Below, piece by piece: positions 42,404 to 51,215 of a stretch of 64,000 nucleotides of DNA; the stretch's first letter is position 1, and each line of letters opens with the position of its first letter. The notes below the pieces were generated by a model that did no database searches, was not told the origin of the DNA, and saw only the letters and a list, made by a program, of their open reading frames with translations. The position numbers were made by a program, and so were the translations under genes. Origin of the DNA: JACJWR01 sp963842975 (GTDB lineage: Bacteria > Actinomycetota > Actinomycetes > S36-B12 > UBA10799); the NCBI GenBank assembly GCA_963842975.1, contig CAWJIH010000006.1, positions 211,165-275,164 of the forward strand. The letters run 5' to 3'.

Positions 42404-44899
42404 ATGAGAGCACCGTTGTCGTGGCTGCGCGAGTACGCCGCCATCGGAGAGGACTTCCCACCGCGCGACTTGGCGAGCGCTCTGATCACCGCGGGCCTGG
42501 AAGTCGAGACCGTCGACGTGGTGGGTGATGGCGTCACCGGTCCGCTGGTGGTTGGGCGAGTTGGGCAGATCGCCGAGTTGACTGAGTTCCGCAAACCGAT
42601 TCGTTTCTGCCAGGTGGATGTCGGCTCCGACCACGGTGGCGTGCGAGACATCATCTGCGGCGCGTAGAACTTTGCTGTCGGCGACCTGGTCGCCGTCGCC
42701 CTGCCCGGAACCGTGCTGCCGGGAGGCTTCGAGATCAGCGCGCGCAAGACCTACGGCCACATTTCCGACGGGATGATCTGTTCATCTGCAGAACTTGGTC
42801 TCGGCGACGACCACAGCGGCATCATGGTGCTGCCCGAAGCCATCGCCGAGCCAGGTGCAGACGCCGCGGCGTTGCTCGGCATCGGTGAGGCCGTGCTGGA
42901 CATTGCCGTGACGCCGGACCGCGGCTACTGCCTGTCGATTCGTGGCATCGCGCGGGAGGCCGCCACCGCGTTGAGGGTCGATTTCACCGATCCGGCGGAC
43001 CTTGATCTGGCCGGATATCCGGACCCGGCAGCCCCCGGTCCGCGAGTGACGGTCGTCGATCCAGAGGCTTGCACGCAGTTCACCGCCGTGCGCATCGACG
43101 GCTTTGATCCCGGCGCGCCGACGCCGCTGTGGATGCAAGGTCGCCTCGTCGCGGCCGGCATGCGGTCGATCTCGCTGGCCGTGGACGTCACCAACTACGT
43201 CATGCTGGAGCTCGGTCAACCGCTGCACGCTTTCGATGCCGACGCGGTGGTCGGTGGCATCACGGTGCGTTGGGCAGAAGCGGGGGAGTCGCTGGAAACG
43301 CTGGATCACGTGGTCCGCGAGTTGGGCGCATCGGATCTGCTCATCGCAGACGACCGCGGTCCCATCGGATTGGCTGGCACCATGGGTGGGCTTGATTCGG
43401 AGATCTCCGAGGCCACCACCTCGATCATTCTGGAGGCGGCCCATTTTGCGCCGGAGGTAGTGGCGCGCATGGCACGGCGGCACAAGTTGCCGTCTGAGGC
43501 GTCACGACGATTCGAGCGCTATGTGGACGCCACCCTGCCGTGGTTGGCGTCGCGCCGTGCCGCGGAACTGCTCGTGGAGTTCGGCGGTGGCTCGATCAGC
43601 GGCGGAACCGGGGTGGGGCAGCCGTTGGCGGCACCGGTAGTGACGATCGATCCGCAACTTCCCGCTCGGATTTCGGGTGCCCCGATTACCGCCGCCGAGG
43701 CGCGCGATGCGCTGGCTGCGGTGGGGGCCGAGGTGTCCGCGATTGCCGGTGACCGTTGGCAGGTGGTCGCACCATCATGGCGGCCGGACCTGCGCGACCC
43801 GGCAGATCTGGTCGAGGAGGTGGTGCGGATCTACGGCTACGAGAGGCTTCCCGCCACCTTGCCATCGCCGCCGGCTGGCCGCGGTCTGACTGTGGCCCAA
43901 CGGCAACGCCGGGCGGTCACTCGCGCGTTGGCCGATCGCGGCTTCACCGAGACGTTGGCCTATCCGTTCGTCGGCCCCGCGGAACTGGCGGCACTCGGTA
44001 TTGACGATCAGCGCGCCAGCACGGTGCAGGTTGCCAATCCGCTCTCCGACGAACAGGCAGGTATGCGCACCACGCTGCTGCCCGGTCTGGTGGCGGTGGC
44101 GCTACGAAACCTCAGCCGCGGTGCGGACGGGGTGAGCCTGTTCGAGACGGGATTGGTGTTCCTGCCTCGGCCCGGTGACGCCGCGCCGGCCGTGCGCCCG
44201 GGCGTGACAGGTCGGCCGGACGGGGAGCAGTTGGCCGCGTTGGCGGCGATGCTGCCCGATCAGCCGCGGCACGTTGCGGTACTGGTGACCGGGACGGTGG
44301 AGAAGCCTGGCTGGTGGGATGCTCCGGGTCGCAGTGCAGCCTGGTACGACGCGACCGAGGCGGCTCGGGTCGCGGCCCGCACGCTCGGCGTTGAACTGGA
44401 GGTCGCCGCCGCCACCGTGCAGGTGGCACCCTGGCACCCGGGTCGATGTGCGGAACTCAGAGTGGCAGGCGAGGTGATCGGCTACGCCGGGGAGCTGCAC
44501 CCACGCGTGGTGGAAGCGACCGGACTGCCGCCGCTCAGCGCCGCCATGGAATGCGACTTGGATGCGTTGCTCGCCGCCGCTCCCGAGGCGGTCCCAGCCC
44601 CGGTGTTTTCCAACTTCCCGGTGGCGAAGGAGGACATTGCTTTGGTGGTGGGAGTTGACGTCCCCGCGGCCGAAGTGCAGCGAACAATCATGGCCGGAGC
44701 CGGCGAACTGCTGGAATCGGTGCGCCTCTTCGACGACTACCGCGGTTCGCAAATGCCCGACGGATCAAAGTCGTTGGCTTTCGCACTGCGTTTTCGGGCG
44801 CCAGATCGCACGCTGTCGGACTCGGAGGTCGCAGCCGCTCGGGAGGCTGCGGTAGCCGCCGCCAGATCGGCCTTCGGGGCCGAACTGAGATCAGGCTGA
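42404..44899 (+). CDS. pheT: Phenylalanyl-tRNA synthetase beta subunit (one in-frame TAG in this sequence)
   Basis: 831 codons from ATG 42404. The N-terminal tRNA-binding (EMAP-like) domain breaks at TAG 42665-42667 within CGA-stop-NFAVGDLVAVALPG and continues in the same frame. Relatives have CGATNF or CGARNF here, so one sense codon has become amber. The rest is intact: B3/B4 editing domain (about 220-390), B5 domain, catalytic-like core and the C-terminal anticodon-binding domain (FSNFPVAKEDIALVV, DDYRGSQMPDGSKSLAF). The subunit is essential, so a base-call error is the likeliest cause; readthrough is a remote option. No suppressor tRNA gene is in the window. Confidence 0.93.
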
Positions 44900-44922
44900 G
44901 CAGCCGCTACCTGCGGTACCAC

Positions 44923-44928
44923 TAGAGT
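44923..44928 (+). promoter_or_regulatory. Putative -10 element for the ClC gene
   Basis: TAGAGT, 6 nt before GTG 44935, with no ribosome-binding site. It predicts a leaderless message. Confidence 0.5.
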
Positions 44929-44934
44929 TCTGGC

Positions 44935-46323
44935 GTGTTCCCGTCACGCCACTCGCCGCCGGACGCCCTTTCGCATCCGGCGCTGGACGTTGACCACGGT
45001 CCGATTGACGACTTGCCGCCGCAAGACGACAGCGACGCGGGGGGTCTCGTTCTACTCTGCGTCCTCGCTGTGGTGGGCGGGGCGCTGACGGGCCTAGTGG
45101 GAGGCTTGTTTCGAGCTGCTCTGATGGCGGCCGATCACTTCCGATTGTCGGTGGAGAATTGGGCTCGCGATGAACCCAACCTGCGATGGTTGGTGCCTGT
45201 GCTGCTTTCGGCGGTCGCGGTCGGAATTGCTCGACTGACAGTGCGTTGGGTGCCACAGGCCTCTGGCAGTGGGGTGCAGCGGGTCGAAGCAACCATGCGC
45301 TCGGAGGTGTCGCCGGTTCGGTTCGGTGTGCTTCCGGCCAAGTTCATCGGCGGTGTGCTCGGTATCGGTGCGGGCCTGGCACTGGGACGGGAAGGCCCCA
45401 CGGTGCAGATGGGGGCGGCCATTGGGGTGCGCCTGGCGCGGCTGGCGAAAGTGAATGGTCACGATCTTCGCGCCATGGCCGCGTCGCTGGCCGGGGCCGG
45501 GCTTGGCGTTGCTTTCAGCGCTCCGTTGGGTGGGGCAACATTTGTGTTTGAGGAAGTCACCAGGGCGGTCCGCACCCGACTCGTCGTCGTTACCCTGCTG
45601 GGGTGCGGTTCGGCGCTGGCAGTGGCCCAACTGATCGTCGGACGGCAACCAGTGTTCGATGTACCACCGCTGCAGCCGCAGGGCATCCTGGTACTGCCCG
45701 TCTTCATGCTGCTGGGTGCGCTGCTCGGCGCGGTGGGAGTGTTCTACAACCGCTTGGTTGTGCTGCTCTTGGACCTCTTTGGGCGCATCCGCCGCGTGCC
45801 GCCGGAGGTCACCGCTGGGATCGTCGGGGGTGCAGTCGGGCTGCTTGGCGTAGTCGCCCCATCGTTGATCGGTGGTGGCGACCAGCTCAATGAAGAGCTA
45901 CTCATCGCGGGTGTCGGGCTGTCCACGCTTTTGCTCGCCGTCGTGGTGCGGCTGATCCTCGGACCCCTTTCGTATTCTCTCGGTACCCCGGGTGGCCTGT
46001 TCGCTCCGTTGTTGTTGCTGGGTGCACTCATCGGGGCGCTCTTCGCGCGGTTGGCCAACGAGGTGGTGCCGAGTCTGGAACTGTCGGTGACTGCGTTCGC
46101 GATTGTTGGGATGTCGACCTTCTTCGCTGCGGTCGTGCGGGCGCCACTCACCGGGGTGATCCTCATCGTGGAGATGACGGCGATCACCTCCCAGCTTGTG
46201 CCGATGATTCTGGCCGCTGGTACCGCAGTTCTGGTTGCGACGTTGATGAAGGGTGCTCCCATCTATGACACCCTGCGCGCTCGGCTACTCAACCCGCCGC
46301 AGCGGAGCACGCCAGCCACCTGA
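44935..46323 (+). CDS. ClC-family chloride/proton transporter
   Basis: 462 residues with many hydrophobic segments. The ClC signatures are GSGVQR (chloride-binding helix D), GREGPTVQMG with the gating Glu at residue 153, and APLGGATFVFEEVTR with Glu207 at the place of the internal proton-transfer Glu203 of E. coli ClcA. Both glutamates are kept, which favours a Cl-/H+ exchanger over a channel. The later GTPGGLFAPLLLLG helix-N motif is also present. It ends without CBS domains. The gene is a single unit between pheT and a convergent acyl-CoA synthetase. Confidence 0.92.
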   Translation: MFPSRHSPPDALSHPALDVDHGPIDDLPPQDDSDAGGLVLLCVLAVVGGALTGLVGGLFRAALMAADHFRLSVENWARDEPNLRWLVPVLLSAVAVGIARLTVRWVPQASGSGVQRVEATMRSEVSPVRFGVLPAKFIGGVLGIGAGLALGREGPTVQMGAAIGVRLARLAKVNGHDLRAMAASLAGAGLGVAFSAPLGGATFVFEEVTRAVRTRLVVVTLLGCGSALAVAQLIVGRQPVFDVPPLQPQGILVLPVFMLLGALLGAVGVFYNRLVVLLLDLFGRIRRVPPEVTAGIVGGAVGLLGVVAPSLIGGGDQLNEELLIAGVGLSTLLLAVVVRLILGPLSYSLGTPGGLFAPLLLLGALIGALFARLANEVVPSLELSVTAFAIVGMSTFFAAVVRAPLTGVILIVEMTAITSQLVPMILAAGTAVLVATLMKGAPIYDTLRARLLNPPQRSTPAT

Positions 46324-46367
46324 CATCGTCAGCACGGATTGCTGCAAGCCTGAGTGTTGTCGGCCGC

Positions 46368-48026
46368 CTACAACCATTCCGGTTCGTCGTCGGCGCTCGG
46401 ATCAACCAGCGCCCGGCGGCGCAACTTGCCGCTCTCGGTGTACGGCAGGGCATCGACCACCTCGTAGGTGCGAGGCCGATGCCGCGGGCCTAAACGGGCT
46501 TGGGCCAGGGCGCGGACGTCGGCGAGGTCGTCCTCGTCGGCATCCGGCGCCAGCACGACGAAAGCCTCCACCGTTGCGCCGTACACCGAATCAGGTCTGC
46601 CCACGACTGCGATGTCGGCGATCGCCGGATGCGTGGCCAGCACCTGCTCCACCTCCACCGGGTGGATCTTCTCGCCGCCGGTGACGATCACGTCGTCGGC
46701 GCGTCCCACCAGGCTGAGACGACCCTTCTCATCAAGCCATCCCAAGTCCCCGGTGAACACCATGCCGCGGATTCGTTCCCGATCGGTTCCATCGGTGTAG
46801 CCGGAGAAGGTAGTGCGGCTGAGTACGTACACGCGGCCCAGTTCACCGCGCGACACCGGCTTGCCACGTCGGTCGAAGATGGCCACTTTCACGCCAGACA
46901 GCGGTACCCCGGCGGTGTTCGGGTCATCGCGCAAGTCGGTCGGGCTCGCGACCGTGGCAAATGCCGCCTCCGTCGTGCCGTACAAGTTGTAGAGCACGTC
47001 GCCGAACGTGTCCATGAAGTCCCAGGCCAATTCACCTGGCAGCTCAGAGCCGCTCACGGCGACGCAGCGCAGGCTTGAGGTGTCGTACTGATCGCGCACG
47101 GTGGGCGGGAGCGCCATGATTTTCGCCAACACCGTGGGCACGGTCACCAGCGTGTCCACCTCGTGGGCGTGGATGAGAGCGAGGATCCGCTCTGGGTCGT
47201 TTCGACGCAGGAATAGTTCGGTGGCGCCCAGCGATCCCGCCAAGCGGTGATTCATCCAGCCCCAGGCATGGAACAGCGGGGCCGCGATCAGGTGGGTGCC
47301 GCCCAGTTTCACCGGAAAGGCATCGAGCACGGCGGCGAGGGCATCCATCGGCAGGCTGGCCCGCGCGGTGCCGCGCGGCACCGCACCTGAGGTCGCGGTC
47401 AGAATCACGTGCTGGCCTACCCGATCCGGCCGCTCGACCCCCCGACGGCTCGGCAGTGAATCGAGCAGTGACACGCCGGCTGGGTCGTCCGTGCCCAGCC
47501 ACGGCACTCCGGCCGGGCACAGGTGCGCGAACTCGCTGTCGCGCACCACCAGATCAACCCGTGCGTTGCGTAGCACCGTCGAGATCTGCTCTGCGCTGGC
47601 GCCGGTGTTCAGATACACCAGGTCGGCACCTATGCGGGAAACTGCGACGATGACCTCTGCGAATGCGCGGGAGTTGCGCGCCAGGATCGCCACGGTGTCG
47701 TTTGGTCCGAGACCGCGGTCGACTAGTCCCTTTGCGAGGGCATCGCAGCGATGTTCGACTTCGGCGAAGGTGACCTCCGGCGCTAACGCATCGTCGACAT
47801 CGATGATGGCGAGTTCCTCAGGGGTTCGGGCCGCGCCGATGCTGTAGCCAATCGCCGGGCTGGTGCCCCACTTGCGCAGGTCCCGTGCCACCTGAGCAGC
47901 TATCCGGGGATTCGCCGGTCGGAACAGTCCGGACGACGATGCGCCCCGCACACCTGAGGCCGCGACTCGGACCGCATCGCTCATGTTGCGCAGTGCCACC
48001 ATTGCTCCATCGTCGCCAACAGGCAT
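46368..48026 (-). CDS. AMP-forming acyl-CoA synthetase (FadD-like), unusual P-loop
   Basis: About 552 residues from ATG 48026; TTG 48050, ATG 48002 and ATG 47984 are alternative starts. It belongs to the ANL superfamily, which activates a carboxylic acid to its acyl-AMP and then the CoA thioester. Motifs: NLYGTTEAA, MVFTGDLGWLDEKGRL, GRADDVIVTGGEKIHPVEVE, and YTESGKLRRRAL with the C-terminal catalytic Lys. The phosphate loop, normally TSGTTGxPKG, reads TSGAVPRGTAR and is two residues short. The chain length of the substrate is unknown. The gene diverges from argC with a very short shared region. Confidence 0.88.
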   Translation of the reverse strand: MPVGDDGAMVALRNMSDAVRVAASGVRGASSSGLFRPANPRIAAQVARDLRKWGTSPAIGYSIGAARTPEELAIIDVDDALAPEVTFAEVEHRCDALAKGLVDRGLGPNDTVAILARNSRAFAEVIVAVSRIGADLVYLNTGASAEQISTVLRNARVDLVVRDSEFAHLCPAGVPWLGTDDPAGVSLLDSLPSRRGVERPDRVGQHVILTATSGAVPRGTARASLPMDALAAVLDAFPVKLGGTHLIAAPLFHAWGWMNHRLAGSLGATELFLRRNDPERILALIHAHEVDTLVTVPTVLAKIMALPPTVRDQYDTSSLRCVAVSGSELPGELAWDFMDTFGDVLYNLYGTTEAAFATVASPTDLRDDPNTAGVPLSGVKVAIFDRRGKPVSRGELGRVYVLSRTTFSGYTDGTDRERIRGMVFTGDLGWLDEKGRLSLVGRADDVIVTGGEKIHPVEVEQVLATHPAIADIAVVGRPDSVYGATVEAFVVLAPDADEDDLADVRALAQARLGPRHRPRTYEVVDALPYTESGKLRRRALVDPSADDEPEWL

Positions 48027-48056
48027 AGTGGGTGGCAAGGGGACCCCCAACTAATC

Positions 48057-48079
48057 CATGTGAATATGCGTATAACATG
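48057..48079 (+). promoter_or_regulatory. AT-rich argC promoter region with partial dyad, candidate ARG box
   Basis: CATGT (48057-48061) and ACATG (48075-48079) are inverted arms around an AT-rich centre that contains ATATGCGTAT. TATAAC at 48071-48076 can serve as the -10 element for a start at ATG 48086. The sequence is far more AT-rich than its surroundings, and argR lies in the same operon. Binding by ArgR is inferred from location only; the match to known ARG boxes is weak. Confidence 0.4.
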
Positions 48080-48085
48080 CGGCAC

Positions 48086-49114
48086 ATGATCACTGCGGCG
48101 GTCGCTGGTGCCAGTGGATATGCCGGGGGAGAGCTCCTGCGCCTGCTGCTGGCACACCCACACATAAGCATCGGTCCGATTTCCGGGGAATCCAAAGCCG
48201 GGGCCCTGGTTGGAGCGGTCCATCCGAATCTGCCGGCACTGGCGGATCGACGATTCATCCCAGGCGATCCGGATGCGCTAGCCGAGGCCGACCTCGTCTT
48301 CCTCGCCTTGCCGCACGGGGCGTCGGCGTCGATCGCGCGCGCCTTACCCCCCACGACGAAAGTCGTCGACCTGGGTGCGGATCACCGCCTCGCGAACTCG
48401 GACGCGTGGACCGGGTACTACCCGGGGGATTGGGCGGGGGCTTGGACCTATGGGCTGCCGGAGTTGCCCGGCAGCAGGGAACGGATCGCCGAATCGCTGC
48501 GGGTGGCAAATCCCGGGTGCTATCCGACGGCGACGATTCTGGGACTGGCGCCGCTGCTTGCCGCGGATCTGGTGGCGCCCGAAGACGTCGTCGTGGTAGC
48601 CGCTTCAGGTACCTCCGGCGCTGGCCGCAAGCCCGCACCCGGGCTGCTGGCAAGCGAAGTCTCTGGCGCCATGATTGCCTACAAAGGCGGCGGGGTGCAT
48701 CAGCACATTCCAGAAATCGAGCAGGTGCTGAGCCAGGCCGCGCAGGCGCCGGTGACGGTGTCGTTCACCCCGCTGCTGGCACCGATGCCCAGGGGGATTC
48801 TGGCCACCAGCACGGCCCGACTGGCCCCCGGCATCGGCACCGAGCAGTTGCGCGACGTCCTCCACGACGCCTACGCCCACGAGCCATTCGTGCACGTTGC
48901 TCCGGCTGGTGTGTGGCCCTCCAGTGGCTGGACCCTCGGCGGCAACGGGGTGATGCTGCAGGTCGCCGCGGATCAGCATTCGGGTCGGGCGGTGGTGGTC
49001 AGCGTCATCGACAACTTGGTCAAGGGCGCTGCCGGGCAAGCGCTTCAGAATGCGAACATCATGTTGGGGATGGCCGAAGATCTCGGCCTCACGAGTTCGG
49101 GGGTAGCACCATGA
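48086..49114 (+). CDS. argC: N-acetyl-gamma-glutamyl-phosphate reductase
   Basis: 342 residues from ATG 48086 (ATG 48077 is an alternative). The NADP-binding start is AAVAGASGYAGGELLRLL and the catalytic cysteine is in VANPGCYPTATIL. GASGTSGAGRKP-like sequence appears as AASGTSGAGRKPAPG. It reduces acetylglutamyl phosphate to the semialdehyde. It opens the arginine cluster and overlaps argJ (ATGA). Confidence 0.95.
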   Translation: MITAAVAGASGYAGGELLRLLLAHPHISIGPISGESKAGALVGAVHPNLPALADRRFIPGDPDALAEADLVFLALPHGASASIARALPPTTKVVDLGADHRLANSDAWTGYYPGDWAGAWTYGLPELPGSRERIAESLRVANPGCYPTATILGLAPLLAADLVAPEDVVVVAASGTSGAGRKPAPGLLASEVSGAMIAYKGGGVHQHIPEIEQVLSQAAQAPVTVSFTPLLAPMPRGILATSTARLAPGIGTEQLRDVLHDAYAHEPFVHVAPAGVWPSSGWTLGGNGVMLQVAADQHSGRAVVVSVIDNLVKGAAGQALQNANIMLGMAEDLGLTSSGVAP

Positions 49115-50268
49115 GTGTCACCGCAGCGCAGGGATTCCGTGCGGCTGGCGTCGAGGCGGGTTTGAAATCGGCTGGCGGGCTGGATGTGGCAGTGGTGGTG
49201 AACGATGGGCCGGAAACCGTCGCCGCCGGCGTCTTCACCCGTAACACGGTGGTGGCTGCGCCAGTGCGATGGAGCCGTCAGGTGCTCAAGTTCCACGCCC
49301 TTCGTGCCGTGGTCTTGAACTCGGGCGGCGCGAATGCGTGTACCGGACCGGACGGGTTCGCCGACACCCACCACACCGCCGAGCATGCCGCTGCTGCACT
49401 CGGCCTCGCGCCAATCGATGTTGCAGTGTGTTCCACCGGTCTGATTGGAATCCGCCTCGACATGCCAGCGTTGTTGGGCGGGGTGGACGCTGCGGTCACG
49501 GCTCTGAGCGACGACGGTGGCCACGACGCGGCCATGGCGATCATGACCACCGACAGCGTCGCCAAGGAAGTCATCGTGCACCGTGACGGAGTCACCGTCG
49601 GCGGCATGGCCAAGGGCGCGGGCATGATCGCTCCGGGTATGGCAACCATGCTGTGCGTGCTCACCACCGACGCGATGGTGGAGCACCCGGAAGTCGCCCA
49701 GCGGGCGCTGAGTCGGGCCGTGGAGCGGACGTTCAATCGGATCGACTCCGACGGCTGTATGTCCACCAACGACACCGTGATCCTGATGGCGAGCGGCGCC
49801 GGCGGGGTGGTAGTTGATCGAGTCGCGCTGGAGGACCTGCTGACGGAAGCCTGCGGTGTGCTGGCCAGGGCGATCATCGCCGATGCCGAAGGTGCCAGCA
49901 AGGAGATCCTGATCCGCGTCAAAGGTGCCGCCAGTGAGCACGATGCGGTCGAAGCTGCCCGGGCGGTGGCACGCAGCAACCTGTTCAAGTGCGCCATGTA
50001 CGGCGAGGACCCGAACTGGGGTCGCATCGCCGCTGCAGTTGGTACCTCACCAGCAGCGTTCGCTCCGGAGCGCTTGAAGGTGTCCATCAACGGGGTGCTG
50101 TTGTGCGCCGGCGGCGGGCCGGTCGCTGTGGCCGCACCGGGACCCGACTTGAGCGGTCGGATCATCGAAGTTGACGTTCACCTTGGCGAGGGCCGAGAGT
50201 CCGCCCAGGTGTGGACCAACGACCTCACCCCGGAGTACATCCGAGAGAACTCGGAGTATTCGACGTGA
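49111..50268 (+). CDS. argJ: Glutamate N-acetyltransferase / amino-acid acetyltransferase
   Basis: 385 residues. The protein is made as a precursor that cleaves itself before Thr in KGAGMIAPGMATMLC, giving alpha and beta chains; that Thr is the nucleophile. Other marks are VLNSGGANACTG and RSNLFKCAMYGEDPNWGRI. It recycles the acetyl group from acetylornithine to glutamate, so no argE is needed. The frame is open further upstream inside argC, but ATG 49111 in the ATGA overlap gives the standard N-terminus. Confidence 0.95.
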   Translation: MSVTAAQGFRAAGVEAGLKSAGGLDVAVVVNDGPETVAAGVFTRNTVVAAPVRWSRQVLKFHALRAVVLNSGGANACTGPDGFADTHHTAEHAAAALGLAPIDVAVCSTGLIGIRLDMPALLGGVDAAVTALSDDGGHDAAMAIMTTDSVAKEVIVHRDGVTVGGMAKGAGMIAPGMATMLCVLTTDAMVEHPEVAQRALSRAVERTFNRIDSDGCMSTNDTVILMASGAGGVVVDRVALEDLLTEACGVLARAIIADAEGASKEILIRVKGAASEHDAVEAARAVARSNLFKCAMYGEDPNWGRIAAAVGTSPAAFAPERLKVSINGVLLCAGGGPVAVAAPGPDLSGRIIEVDVHLGEGRESAQVWTNDLTPEYIRENSEYST

Positions 50269-51215
50269 CCTCGGCCGTTCCGACTGGATCTGCCCACCCG
50301 GTGCAGATCGCCAACCGGCAGGATTGGCACACCGCGGACGCTCTGGCCGGCGCCACCCACTGGCTGTTGGCTCACCGTGATGCTCGGGTGGTCGTCAAAT
50401 ATGGCGGCAACGCCATGACCGACCCGGAACTGCAGTCGTCATTCGCCTCCGACGTGTTGTTCTTGCGCCTGGCCGGAATGAAGCCGGTGGTGGTGCACGG
50501 TGGTGGGCCGCAGATCAGTTCGATGCTCGAGGCTTTGGGGATTGAGTCGGAATTTGCAGGTGGGTATCGCGTCACCACACCTGCCGCGATGGACGTGGTG
50601 CGCATGGTGCTCACCGGCCAGGTGCAACGGGAATTGGTCTCGCTCATCAACCGGCATGGTCCGTTTGCGGTCGGCATGAGCGGCGAGGACGCCCACCTGT
50701 TCACGGCCGTCCAACGGTTTGCCGAGGTCGATGGCGCTGCTGTCGACATCGGCCGGGTCGGCGACATCGTCGAGGTCCGCCCGGACTTGGTCACGGGGCT
50801 GTTGGATGACGGCATGATTCCGGTGGTCTCGAGCATTGCGCGGGACGCCGCCGGCGATACCTACAACATCAACGCCGACGCTGCGGCGGCCGCGTTGGCG
50901 TTGGCGATCGGGGCCAAGAAGTTGGTAATGCTCACCGACGTCCCGGGCATGTACCACTCCTGGCCGGACGATCCGACAGTCGTTCCGGTGATCACCGTGG
51001 ACGTGTTGCGCAGCATGCTGCCCAACCTCACCAGCGGAATGATTCCGAAGATGCGCGCTTGCGTCGATGCGGTAGCTGGCGGGGTGGATCGTGCTCACGT
51101 AATCGACGGCACGGTGCCGCATTCGATGTTGGTTGAGGTGTTCACCGACGCCGGCGTCGGCACCATGGTGGTGCCGCCTGACGATCCGGTCGCCGAGCAG
51201 GGCTGGGCGCCGTGA
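50265..51215 (+). CDS. argB: Acetylglutamate kinase
   Basis: 316 residues from GTG 50265, which overlaps the argJ stop. Motifs of the amino-acid kinase fold: VVVKYGGNAMTD, VVVHGGGPQISSML, NINADAAAAALALAIGAKKLVMLTDVPG. The N-terminal helix of about 30 residues before the core is typical of arginine-inhibited kinases, so feedback inhibition is likely. An in-frame start at 50211 would lie inside argJ and is rejected. Confidence 0.95.
   Translation: MTSAVPTGSAHPVQIANRQDWHTADALAGATHWLLAHRDARVVVKYGGNAMTDPELQSSFASDVLFLRLAGMKPVVVHGGGPQISSMLEALGIESEFAGGYRVTTPAAMDVVRMVLTGQVQRELVSLINRHGPFAVGMSGEDAHLFTAVQRFAEVDGAAVDIGRVGDIVEVRPDLVTGLLDDGMIPVVSSIARDAAGDTYNINADAAAAALALAIGAKKLVMLTDVPGMYHSWPDDPTVVPVITVDVLRSMLPNLTSGMIPKMRACVDAVAGGVDRAHVIDGTVPHSMLVEVFTDAGVGTMVVPPDDPVAEQGWAP

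Noticed and set aside
42665..42667. Reassignment of TAG as a sense codon
   Set aside because: TAG ends many intact genes in the window, including lgt, pyk, pyrF, coaBC, priA and rsmB, with correct lengths.
48406..49110. Upstream extension of the argJ frame through argC
   Set aside because: It overlaps conserved argC coding sequence, and argJ has a standard start in the ATGA overlap at 49111.
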